Shown here: positions 57,183 to 64,000 of the stretch, piece after piece
Numbering within the stretch: the stretch's first letter is position 1
Layout: each line of letters starts with the position of its first letter
Assembly (NCBI RefSeq): GCF_007859675.1
Contig: NZ_CP042305.1
Coordinates: 3,038,001 to 3,102,000, forward strand
Origin: Humibacter ginsenosidimutans
Lineage (GTDB): Bacteria > Actinomycetota > Actinomycetes > Actinomycetales > Microbacteriaceae
Length of the DNA: 64,000 nt
Direction of reading: 5' to 3'
Position numbers and translations under genes: made by a program
Notes under the pieces: model-generated
What the model was told of the DNA's origin: nothing
The model's database searches: none
Seen by the model: the letters and a program-made list of their open reading frames with translations, nothing else

Positions 57183-58210
57183 GCTGAAACTGCCTCTCCT
57201 GTGACGGTGAACTTGGTCGGGATGCTGATCTTCGCGACGGCCGCGGCGACGGCTGCTTCGAGGGCGTCCTGGTCGACGGTTGCGGTGGCGTTCACCGGGC
57301 CGACCCATTCGCCGCCCCGGTTGTAGTCCTTCACGGTGCCGTCCGCGTTGCGGGTGATCGACAGCTCGAGCACGTCGCTATAGGAGATGCCGGTGTGCGC
57401 GTAGTCGTAGATCGCGTCCTGACAGTCCGAGTGGTGGTACGCGTGAACGGGGATGCCTTCCGCGTTCGCGAGCACGTTCGCCTGCTGGTTCGTGCCCATG
57501 TGCTTGATGCGGCGCGGCGTGAACAGGAACACCGGCTGCCCGGGGTCGTCGAGGAACTTGATGAGTGCCATGGGGTTCTCCTTCATGACGGTGGAGGGTG
57601 TGCTGAAAGCGCCGACTGCGAACGCGTTCGCGTCCACACCGGTCAGGCCGCCGATCTGCGCGGATGACGTGTACTGGTGCGCGAGGACCAGGTTGGTCGG
57701 GTAGTTGCCGGGGTTGATGTTCGTCAGCGGGGAGCCGTTGTAGAACGCGATATGGGCTTTGATGCTCCGCGACTGGATCCCAGACCACGACCCGGCCTTC
57801 CACAGCGAATCCCGTGACCCGTACATCCACCGGTCCACACGCGCCGACCGCATGGTGTCGAAGTAGACGCACGCTTCCCCGTCCGACCATGACCTGCCGT
57901 AGTCGAGGGCCTCGTTGTCGAGCTCGTGCGCGACCACTGACCCGTGACGGTTCGCCAGCCAGAACTTCGCTGCCGCTTCCGGGTTCGTGCCGCCCGTGAC
58001 GATGTAATCCACGATCGTCTTGAACCCGGCCTTCACCGCCGCATCCACGAAAGCGTGGTATCCGTTCATCATGTACGGCGCATTGCCCTCAAGGTTCATG
58101 CCGCCGAACTTCACCATCGCGACCCGGTAGCCGGCCTGGTACGCGGTGGCGAAATCGAAGCCGGGCTTGTTGTAGGAGTCGACGTCGAAACCGAACGCTG
58201 AAACCGTCAC
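57179..58210 (-). CDS. endolysin, GH25-like glycoside hydrolase
   Basis: A 343-residue lysis enzyme. The N-terminal domain (residues 1-185) has the TIM-barrel pattern of GH25-like muramidases: SAFGFDVDSYNKPGFDFATA, YRVAMVKFGG, VAHELDNEALDYGRSW (acidic centre) and WMYGSRDSLWK. The C-terminal region (from about 210) carries WPPxx-type repeats absent; instead a KFLDDPGQPVFLFTPRRIKH domain, probably for wall binding, ends in a coiled tail. GTG 58210 is preceded by GGGAGGGG. It lies just before the holin-like gene. Confidence 0.75.
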   Translation of the reverse strand: MTVSAFGFDVDSYNKPGFDFATAYQAGYRVAMVKFGGMNLEGNAPYMMNGYHAFVDAAVKAGFKTIVDYIVTGGTNPEAAAKFWLANRHGSVVAHELDNEALDYGRSWSDGEACVYFDTMRSARVDRWMYGSRDSLWKAGSWSGIQSRSIKAHIAFYNGSPLTNINPGNYPTNLVLAHQYTSSAQIGGLTGVDANAFAVGAFSTPSTVMKENPMALIKFLDDPGQPVFLFTPRRIKHMGTNQQANVLANAEGIPVHAYHHSDCQDAIYDYAHTGISYSDVLELSITRNADGTVKDYNRGGEWVGPVNATATVDQDALEAAVAAAVAKISIPTKFTVTGEAVSA

Positions 58211-58225
58211 GAGGATCCCCTCCCG

Positions 58226-59329
58226 TCAGGCGTGCCGGTAGTGCACGGTCAGCGCCGTGACCTGCACCGTGCCGTCGGCAGGGAAACCGCCGCCCGTGCC
58301 GCCACCGGACTTGATCTGGAGCTTGAACGTGTCCCCGACCGCGAACCGTTGCGAGTAGTTGAAGTCCGCCTGCGTGTTCGTCGACGTGAACGCGGGACCC
58401 TCGAATCGTCGATCCGCGGTCCCGTTGTAGAAGATGTCGATGTACTGCCCGGTCACACCCGACGCGGACGCTTTACCGATCGATCCGACCAGCTCATACA
58501 CGCCCGGGATCGTGCACGTGAACGTGATCCCATCCGACGTCGTGAACCCCGCCAGGGAACCCTTCGAAAGCGTGTCCCACTTGAAGTCCGCCGCGGTCGT
58601 CGTCCAACTGAACGATGCCGTCCGGTAGTAGGTGAAGAACGGCGGCGAGGTGAGGGCCACCGGCAGCCACGCGGTACCCGACCAGGCGTAGATGCCGTTA
58701 TTCGCGGCAGTCGTGTCGGCGATGACCTCAGCGCGTGTGACCGGCACGTTCGCGGCACCGATCAGCGTCGTGTACGCCGTCATGTCCGCGTAGGTCGTGA
58801 ACACCCATGCCGCCCAGTCCGGCGCCCAGATGATCGTCGGCGCGCCCGACGTTGGGACGCTGATCGTGGCGAGCCGGTGCGAACGCGCAGGTGCTGCCGG
58901 GAGCGCACCGCCAGTCGCCGCACCCTGCGTGTAGACGACGGCGATGCTGCGCGTCCCGGAACCGTCGCCCTCGTCCGTGTCCGAGATCACGACATCGAGA
59001 CGGTCCTGACGTGCCGCAGCGCCTGCCGTGCCGATCGAGCCGGTCTGCGTCGAGTCGAAGCTGTACGTGTACGGGCCAGCGGCAGCGTTCGACTCCCCGT
59101 CGATGACGCCCGCGAACGGTGCCACCGACCACGAGTAGGGTCCCGACCCTGTGACCGACACGATGCTCGAGGGTGTTCCGACGCGGATGCCGGACTTCGC
59201 GCCAAGCGGTCGGGCTTTCGTACCGACCGCGACGAATGGGGCGACCGCGAGTTGCCGCAACTGCCGGGCACTCCACGCGGGAGCCGTACCCGTCCCATCA
59301 ACGTTGAACGGCCAAGCTTGTGCGCCCAT
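58226..59329 (-). CDS. phage minor tail/receptor-binding protein with C1q-like C-terminus
   Basis: A 367-residue protein. The N-terminal third is typical of phage baseplate proteins (AWSARQLRQLAVAPFVAVGT, SVAPFAGVIDGESNAAAGPY, DVVISDTDEGDGSGTRSIAV). The C-terminal 125 residues (FTYYRTASFSWTTTAADFKW, ITFTCTIPGVYELVGSIGKA, TFKLQIKSGGG) resemble a C1q/TNF-like jelly roll, a common receptor-binding tip. GAGGAGGG precedes the ATG. It is encoded between the endolysin gene and the inserted moron. Confidence 0.75.
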   Translation of the reverse strand: MGAQAWPFNVDGTGTAPAWSARQLRQLAVAPFVAVGTKARPLGAKSGIRVGTPSSIVSVTGSGPYSWSVAPFAGVIDGESNAAAGPYTYSFDSTQTGSIGTAGAAARQDRLDVVISDTDEGDGSGTRSIAVVYTQGAATGGALPAAPARSHRLATISVPTSGAPTIIWAPDWAAWVFTTYADMTAYTTLIGAANVPVTRAEVIADTTAANNGIYAWSGTAWLPVALTSPPFFTYYRTASFSWTTTAADFKWDTLSKGSLAGFTTSDGITFTCTIPGVYELVGSIGKASASGVTGQYIDIFYNGTADRRFEGPAFTSTNTQADFNYSQRFAVGDTFKLQIKSGGGTGGGFPADGTVQVTALTVHYRHA

Positions 59330-59384
59330 GTGCCCTCCTCGGGGGTATACGTGAATGTCGGTGGGAAGCGTTTAAATCGGAGGC

Positions 59385-59867
59385 ATGTCCGATTCGGGGG
59401 AATCCAAGAGCCGCACCCTGCGACGCAATCTGATCGCCGGCGTGATCGTCGGGGCCGTTGTTCTCGGTGGTGCCGGTATCGGGATCGCTGCCGCGCAGAG
59501 CGGCGAGCGCACGTCAGGAGGAGACGAGCCTGTGAGCATCACGGAGACGGACACACCCACCGCAACGCCGTCAGACACTCCGAGCGTCGTCGCGACGACG
59601 CCTGCAACCGCGTCCGACCCTCAGCCGTCGGACACACCGACCGTGGCACCGAGCTCGGATGCGCCATCAGGGCCAACTCAGGCCAACGACTCTGGGCTGT
59701 CAGTGCCGGACAACGTGAACGACGTCGACGCGCACCAGGCGACCACGGGTGTTGGAGGGGACGCGCCATCGACTGCGCCTTCAGGGTCAGACTCGTCTGA
59801 TCAAGGCGGCACGCCGGCGATTCCGCCGCCGTCGCCACATCCGGCGGCGTCGGGTTCTAACGGGTGA
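59385..59867 (+). CDS. membrane-anchored Ser/Thr/Pro-rich protein (moron candidate)
   Basis: A 160-residue protein on the strand opposite to all surrounding tail genes. A short basic N-terminus (SKSRTLRRN) and one membrane segment (LIAGVIVGAVVLGGAGIGIA) anchor a 120-residue extracellular tail rich in Ser, Thr, Pro, Asp and Ala. GGAGG lies unusually close (1 nt) before the ATG; GTTTAAAT at about 59370 may be its -10 region. Its last 11 nt overlap the end of the convergent tail gene. Such inserts are typically expressed in the lysogen and alter the host surface. Confidence 0.65.
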   Translation: MSDSGESKSRTLRRNLIAGVIVGAVVLGGAGIGIAAAQSGERTSGGDEPVSITETDTPTATPSDTPSVVATTPATASDPQPSDTPTVAPSSDAPSGPTQANDSGLSVPDNVNDVDAHQATTGVGGDAPSTAPSGSDSSDQGGTPAIPPPSPHPAASGSNG

Positions 59868-60432
59868 AGATCACCAGAACTTCGAAACCTGCCTGATTGT
59901 TGGCATCCGCCGACCACCCAGTGCCCGAGCGTGCTTGCGCTGCCACTTCGATATAGCCGCCGTTCAGGTTGTTGAACGCCGTGATGAGGCTCGGCGTCAA
60001 CGTCGGGTAGTAGAGCGCGCCGGCGACAGACGCCGTGGTGACCTGCGTAAGCGCGCTCACCTCACCGCCGACAGCCCACACCCCAGTGGATGACGCGAGC
60101 GCGCGCAGGCAGCCGTAGAGCCAGTCGGTATTGCCTGTCGGCGGGTGACAGTACGCGGCGATCTGCGCGAAGGCAACGACGATCGCGTTGGTGTAACCAT
60201 CGGGCACGTTGATCTTGGTGAGGGCGCCAGGGATGTCGTTGGAGGCGGTGACGCCGGATCCCGAGCCGACGGGCACCGTGAAGTTCTGGGCGCTGGCGAA
60301 CCCTGACAAGGGTGCGCTGAGCGAGTTCGCGAGCGCCGATGCCGACTGCGTTGTCGCCCGCTGCTGATCGCGGATGCGACGCTGCTGGTCGTCATCCTGC
60401 GGCGGCATGTGGTCGAGGATGCTGCCAGCCAT
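59857..60432 (-). CDS. phage minor tail protein
   Basis: A 191-residue protein: hydrophilic Gln-rich N-terminus (HMPPQDDDQQRRIRDQQRAT), then a beta-rich domain (FASAQNFTVPVGSGSGVTAS, DGYTNAIVVAFAQIAAYC, GGYIEVAAQARSGTGWSADA, GFEVLVIFTR). The pattern is common in actinophage tail regions. GGAGGAG precedes the ATG; only 1 nt separates it from the preceding stop, so it is co-translated with the Gp37-like protein. Confidence 0.7.
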   Translation of the reverse strand: MAGSILDHMPPQDDDQQRRIRDQQRATTQSASALANSLSAPLSGFASAQNFTVPVGSGSGVTASNDIPGALTKINVPDGYTNAIVVAFAQIAAYCHPPTGNTDWLYGCLRALASSTGVWAVGGEVSALTQVTTASVAGALYYPTLTPSLITAFNNLNGGYIEVAAQARSGTGWSADANNQAGFEVLVIFTR

Positions 60433-60433
60433 C

Positions 60434-61531
60434 TCACTCCTCCAAGTCGCCGCCGACGAGAACCGGCGTCAGGGTGCGCGTGTTGCCGAGCGTGAGTCTC
60501 ATCCCGATCGCGCGCGCAGTGCCAGTGAAACCACGAGGGAACGATGGCGTGTTGATGTCGTATCCGACGTCATCACCCAGAACCCACCTCGAGCAGTAGC
60601 CCGGGGTCGCGTCCTGGTCTGCGGCGGCCGACATGGTCAGAGACCGGCTGCCGTTCTGCATGTTCGGGAGCGCGGCGGCGGCATAGTTGATGAGCGTATT
60701 CACGTCCGTGATCGACGACGACGGCGACCACCTGTACTCGAACGTCGGCCGCTCCGGATCCGCGGCGTACTCGACAGGCGACTGCAGCCGCGTCGCACCA
60801 ATGCCTGACGCGTACGCCATGACCGAGTTCGCACCCTTCCCAGACCCGAACGACTGCACCCGCTGGAACTTCGTGCAGTTGCCTGGCATGTCGAACACAG
60901 CCTCCGGCGATGGCGACGCGGGCGTCCCGAGCCGATTCCCGACGTAGAGCACAGGATTGATGAGCTGGCCCTGCCACTCACCGCCGATCCACCACTCGGG
61001 GCCGTTCTCCCAGTTCATCGCATCCTGCAACGCCTGGTACACGGTCTTGTCATCGGAGTCGAGGTACGTGTGGTCACGGAGCATTCCCGCACCGCCGACG
61101 ACCTGAACGCGCATCGGGACACCGCCTGCGGGGCCTGCCGCGACGCAGTTCGTGATCAGGTCGGTGACGAGAGCGTTCTGGTCAGTGGCAGCGTAGGTAC
61201 GATCACCGGTGTACCGGGCATCCAGATAGCCGGGGAACGTGGCCAGGGTGAGAGTGACGACGTCGGTTTCGTCACGCTGGGACGTGACGATGTAGCCGCC
61301 CCAGATGATCAGCGGCACACCACCGGCGGGGTAGTCTTGGAGCAGCCAGTACGCTGTGGCGCCCTCGAGTGTTGCTCGCTCCCAATCAGGGTCCGCTGTC
61401 GGGATCGGGAGGGTGGCGTTCACCATCTCGTAGCGGCCGATCGTGTCCAGCACCTCATCGACGACGAGGTCGTTCAGGTCGCAGATCTGCTCACCGGTCG
61501 TCAGCCGTGTTGCCACCCACTGATACCCCAT
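60434..61531 (-). CDS. phage minor tail protein, ReqiPepy6 Gp37-like
   Basis: A 365-residue protein with the order typical of the Gp37-like/tail-associated family: MGYQWVATRLTTGEQICDLN, LQDYPAGGVPLIIWGGYIVT, ATFPGYLDARYTGDRTYAA, WENGPEWWIGGEWQGQLINP, and the late SFPRGFTGTARAIGMRLTL. It forms part of the tail tip or baseplate hub. GGAGGTGA 5 nt upstream is a perfect ribosome site; 4 nt separate it from the distal tail gene. Confidence 0.8.
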   Translation of the reverse strand: MGYQWVATRLTTGEQICDLNDLVVDEVLDTIGRYEMVNATLPIPTADPDWERATLEGATAYWLLQDYPAGGVPLIIWGGYIVTSQRDETDVVTLTLATFPGYLDARYTGDRTYAATDQNALVTDLITNCVAAGPAGGVPMRVQVVGGAGMLRDHTYLDSDDKTVYQALQDAMNWENGPEWWIGGEWQGQLINPVLYVGNRLGTPASPSPEAVFDMPGNCTKFQRVQSFGSGKGANSVMAYASGIGATRLQSPVEYAADPERPTFEYRWSPSSSITDVNTLINYAAAALPNMQNGSRSLTMSAAADQDATPGYCSRWVLGDDVGYDINTPSFPRGFTGTARAIGMRLTLGNTRTLTPVLVGGDLEE

Positions 61532-61535
61532 CAGG

Positions 61536-62408
61536 TCACCTCCATGCCGGTGTTGCGGTGACCGTCAGTTGTGCGCCTGCGTCGTAGCCGCTCGCAGCGA
61601 AGCTGAACGTGTTCGGGCCCGGTTCGAGCCCGAACCACTGCCGGGACGTGATGAACCGGGACCTCGACGCTTGTCCCTGCTCGAGCGCGGTGTGCTTCTC
61701 CATGTCGATGAGCAGGTATTCGCCTGCACCGAGCACGAGGGAGCTCGCGAACGTGAGTGTGAGCCCGGACCCGACGTGCGTGATCTGCGGCCCCGTGCAC
61801 GGCCCGTCGATGCGGAGCATCACAGGACCCGTCTCGTTGCCCGGGTTGTCCATTTCGAGGTCACCAGAGGTCACCGCGGCCGGGATGATCAGACCGGCAG
61901 CCGGAACGACGAGCCCTGCGGTCGGGACTACGAGACCACCGGAGCTTGTCGGTAGCCCGGTCGTGCCGACCATGGGCGTGCCGAACTTCCGCGGATCCGT
62001 TGCCACGACCTGGAACGACGGTGCGGCGATGAACGAATTCATCTTCCCGGGGATCACACCGCCTTTGCGGCGCACGTTCACTGTGCGCGTGAACCCGGCC
62101 TCGGTGACCGTCATCGGCTGTTGTGCGAAGTCGACCGCCGACGACAGGTTCTCGATCGCCTGATTCAGGAGCGTCGCGGACGGCGCACGAAGCAGGAGCG
62201 TGACCGTCAGATACCGTTCCACCGAGAACGCGTCACCAGCCCATGCGCCACGCTGACGCGGCTTCTGCTGCACGTCGATCGTGGAGTCCGGTGAACCCCA
62301 CCCGTCGAACCCGGTCAGCTTCCAGACCACACCGTCATCGTCTTGGGCACCGAACGTGAGGCCCCCGTACTGGATGCTCGTCGACGTGCCGGCCAGGAGC
62401 GCGGTCAT
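61536..62408 (-). CDS. phage distal tail protein (Dit-like)
   Basis: A 290-residue protein of the siphovirus tail-component type: SIQYGGLTFGAQDDDGVVWK, GWGSPDSTIDVQQKPRQRGA, TVTLLLRAPSATLLNQAIEN, FQVVATDPRKFG, and a galectin-like C-terminal half ending GLEPGPNTFSFAASGYDAGA. A short imperfect repeat (GLVVPTAGLVVPAAGLIIPA) lies at about residues 158-178. It forms the ring at the tail tip. Its ATG overlaps the tape-measure stop (ATGA). Confidence 0.85.
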   Translation of the reverse strand: MTALLAGTSTSIQYGGLTFGAQDDDGVVWKLTGFDGWGSPDSTIDVQQKPRQRGAWAGDAFSVERYLTVTLLLRAPSATLLNQAIENLSSAVDFAQQPMTVTEAGFTRTVNVRRKGGVIPGKMNSFIAAPSFQVVATDPRKFGTPMVGTTGLPTSSGGLVVPTAGLVVPAAGLIIPAAVTSGDLEMDNPGNETGPVMLRIDGPCTGPQITHVGSGLTLTFASSLVLGAGEYLLIDMEKHTALEQGQASRSRFITSRQWFGLEPGPNTFSFAASGYDAGAQLTVTATPAWR

Positions 62409-64000
62409 GGGCCCACCTTCGAGTTCGTCTTCCGCATCACGTCCTGGTACAACTGCTCACCACTGTTCGAAGTCACGTACCAGTTGTGCACATGCTGGAT
62501 GACGGGTGCCGGAGCGGCGACTGTCGGCGCCCCGCCCGCGAGCTGTATTGCCTTCCCTGCGATCTGGTCGGCGCCCGCATTCGCGTTGATCAGCTTCAGC
62601 AGGGGCCGGTTCCTGGCTGCTTGCCCGGCCATGTTCGACGTGACCTCTTCACCGTCAGCGAGACGGTACAGGCCCGCGAGGTCGTTGACGGCGTTCCCGC
62701 GTCCCGTGACCGTTCCGCCAGGTGCCATGCCGATCGTTCCGCCGGCTGCCTTTCCCGGTTTCCCGGCCGTGCCGCCAGTCGCCGACCCGAACCCGTAGTA
62801 CCCGGCGACGGAGCCACCCAGCTTCACAGCCCTCTGATCCGAGAGGAGTGCCCGGATCGCGGCATCGTACGTGTTCACGTTCTGGATGGCGTCACCGAGC
62901 CCGGTCTGCGCGAAGGCTGTGGTGATGTTCGACGGGATCAGCCCGTACTTGTCGGCGAGCTGTTCCGCCTGGGTCTGGTTGTCACCCATCTGCTCCGCGG
63001 TCTTGATGAACGCATCTCGGGTCGTCTGCATGTTGCCCCGCAGCGTCTGCTCGGATGCGCCCTGCCTTGTCTGAGCGGCGATCAGAGACAGGCCCGAGTC
63101 GGCGATGGTGTCCAGGGCGGTCGCGTTCGCACGTCCCGACTCCGTGTTCTCGTCGAGAGTCCGACCGTTCTGCCGGATCGACTGTGAAGCCTGATCGAGA
63201 GCCTGCTGGTAGGTGATGTTCGCCCTGTCAGCGTTGCGGCTCGCCTGGCCGAAGCCCTCGATCGCGGTCGCGGCAGCATCCGTGTCGGTCGCCACCTGCT
63301 GCTGCGCCAGCGAGAGCCGGTTCTGTGCGTTCGCGAGCTTGTCCGTCGTGTCCGTCGCAGCCGGGTTCGCGTCCGTGATCTTCCCCGTCGCGATCGCGAC
63401 GAGGTTGGCCTGCGTCGCCGCGTATCCCCACTGGGTGGCCTGCTGTGTCAGGGCGTCCTTGTAGTCGCCCATGTTGTTGATCGCACGCCACTGCTGGGTC
63501 GCGTTCAGGTCGTACTGGGCTGAGTACTTCTTGAATGAATCCACGGCGGCCGGGAGGTCGGTGCGTGCGACTGTCGCGAGCGAGTCACCGTACTTCTCGA
63601 GCATGTTGAGGACGTTGCCCGAGATCGACGCGCCACCGTCAAGGGTGCCGAGCCAGCTCGCGGCAGCCTTGTTCATGCCGCCCCATCCGTTCGCGGCGGA
63701 CTCGAGAGCATCCGACATCTGCTTCGTTGTCGTCGTGCCGGTGTCGTTCCATGCGTTCACGGCCTTCATCGCGTCCGTGAAGCCGCCCGCGGCATCCGTG
63801 CCGGCGGTGATCGAGTTGACCAGATCGGCATCGGAGGCGACGGAATCTTCGACGGCCTGCTTCCACGCGTCCACAGCGGCGACACCGACACCGACTGCCG
63901 CGGTCACGACACCGAACCAGCCCGCGACGGAGCCGATGCTGGTGCCGAGCCGCGTCGCCGCCCCTGCGGAATCAACCTCGGCGGCCGTGAGCTGCCCGAC
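62405..64000 (-). CDS. phage tail tape measure protein (C-terminal part, cut by window edge)
   Basis: The frame is open from the right edge to the stop at 62405, 531 codons. The visible part has a membrane-like segment (SVAGWFGVVTAAVGVGVAAV) near the start of the window portion, long helical Gln/Ala/Asn-rich stretches (NAQNRLSLAQQQVATDTDAA, TRQGASEQTLRGNMQTTRDA), and the C-terminal Gly-rich region with GTIGMAPGGTVTGRGNAVND and YRLADGEEVTSNMAGQAARN typical of tape measures. It sets tail length; the N-terminal part lies outside. The GTG at 63907 is internal. Confidence 0.85.
   Translation of the reverse strand, partial: VGQLTAAEVDSAGAATRLGTSIGSVAGWFGVVTAAVGVGVAAVDAWKQAVEDSVASDADLVNSITAGTDAAGGFTDAMKAVNAWNDTGTTTTKQMSDALESAANGWGGMNKAAASWLGTLDGGASISGNVLNMLEKYGDSLATVARTDLPAAVDSFKKYSAQYDLNATQQWRAINNMGDYKDALTQQATQWGYAATQANLVAIATGKITDANPAATDTTDKLANAQNRLSLAQQQVATDTDAAATAIEGFGQASRNADRANITYQQALDQASQSIRQNGRTLDENTESGRANATALDTIADSGLSLIAAQTRQGASEQTLRGNMQTTRDAFIKTAEQMGDNQTQAEQLADKYGLIPSNITTAFAQTGLGDAIQNVNTYDAAIRALLSDQRAVKLGGSVAGYYGFGSATGGTAGKPGKAAGGTIGMAPGGTVTGRGNAVNDLAGLYRLADGEEVTSNMAGQAARNRPLLKLINANAGADQIAGKAIQLAGGAPTVAAPAPVIQHVHNWYVTSNSGEQLYQDVMRKTNSKVGP

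Larger units (their letters stand above)
52461..64000. mobile_element. siphophage-type prophage, left part (attL presumably in tRNA-Ser 3' end)
   Basis: From the tRNA onward the gene style changes: small overlapping genes, strong GGAGG-type ribosome sites, and a leftward late cassette of tape measure, distal tail, Gp37-like minor tail, fibres, endolysin and holin-like proteins. Integrase, repressor, capsid and packaging genes are not in the window and would lie to the right. The tandem CTGCCCACATT (52533-52554) just inside the boundary resembles recombinase arm sites. The exact attL core cannot be set without the other end. Confidence 0.8.

Noticed and set aside
58232..59800. 522-codon rightward frame antisense to the phage receptor-binding gene
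   Set aside because: Arg-rich; no ribosome site; the leftward gene has one and shows phage tail motifs.
1..64000. CRISPR array or insertion sequence
   Set aside because: No series of regularly spaced direct repeats and no transposase-like frame were seen; repeats found are isolated inverted or tandem pairs.

Overview
The window is high-GC DNA with GTG/ATG starts, ATGA/GTGA gene overlaps and an obvious excess of GGATGC/GCATCC. Together with sequence features such as an LAxTG sortase motif, a MocR regulator and many leaderless-type promoters, this points to a Gram-positive actinobacterium, most likely of the family Microbacteriaceae (inference from style and gene content; no rRNA is present).

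Layout. 1-5.6 kb: sugar-acid catabolism, with a GH78 alpha-L-rhamnosidase (cut by the left edge), a LacI repressor, and a tightly overlapping three-gene operon (SDR dehydrogenase, 5-dehydro-4-deoxyglucarate dehydratase-like aldolase, mandelate-racemase-type dehydratase) that could form an oxidative uronate/aldarate route. 5.7-20.7 kb: transporters and stress/cofactor genes (MFS exporters, MarR, alpha/beta hydrolase, MocR plus FMN-binding flavoprotein, a domain-permuted lipoate ligase, GNAT, an orphan DNA methyltransferase, LacI). 20.9-26.7 kb: cell envelope, with a large DHA2 exporter and two paralogous lipoprotein amidases flanking an L,D-transpeptidase. 26.8-31.7 kb: a ribbon-helix-helix regulator under a dense palindromic operator, a DUF4097 beta-strand protein, an ABC-2 exporter, a MarR regulator and an epoxide-hydrolase-like enzyme. 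31.9-40.3 kb: housekeeping (pgm, pheA, GNAT, P-loop kinase, lipid kinase, S41 peptidase, serS, HAD phosphatase). 40.4-52.2 kb: surface and accessory genes (a frameshifted sortase-anchored beta-helix protein, a DeoR/LacI hybrid regulator, a secreted protein, a two-flavin-domain fusion oxidoreductase, a winged-helix protein, an ankyrin lipoprotein, a GntR regulator and its amidohydrolase).

52.4-64 kb: a tRNA-Ser(UGA) gene followed immediately by one end of a siphophage-type prophage. Its late genes run leftwards from a tape-measure protein (cut by the right edge) through the distal tail, minor tail and tail-fibre proteins to endolysin, holin-like proteins and a collagen-like fibre, ending at a strong bidirectional terminator. 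Between that terminator and the tRNA lie accessory genes, including a DUF2335 membrane protein pair with its own palindromic operator. A rightward 'moron' gene for a membrane-anchored Ser/Thr/Pro-rich protein is inserted inside the tail cassette.

Regulation: many chromosomal genes have a TAnnnT or CAGAAT-like -10 hexamer exactly 6-7 nt before the start codon, predicting leaderless transcripts, whereas prophage late genes carry strong Shine-Dalgarno sequences. LacI, MarR, GntR and RHH operators can be read directly. Several families of intergenic inverted repeats are scattered through the window, including an 88-bp element with paired CCGAnnnTCGG boxes at identical spacing. No insertion sequence, CRISPR array or rRNA was seen.
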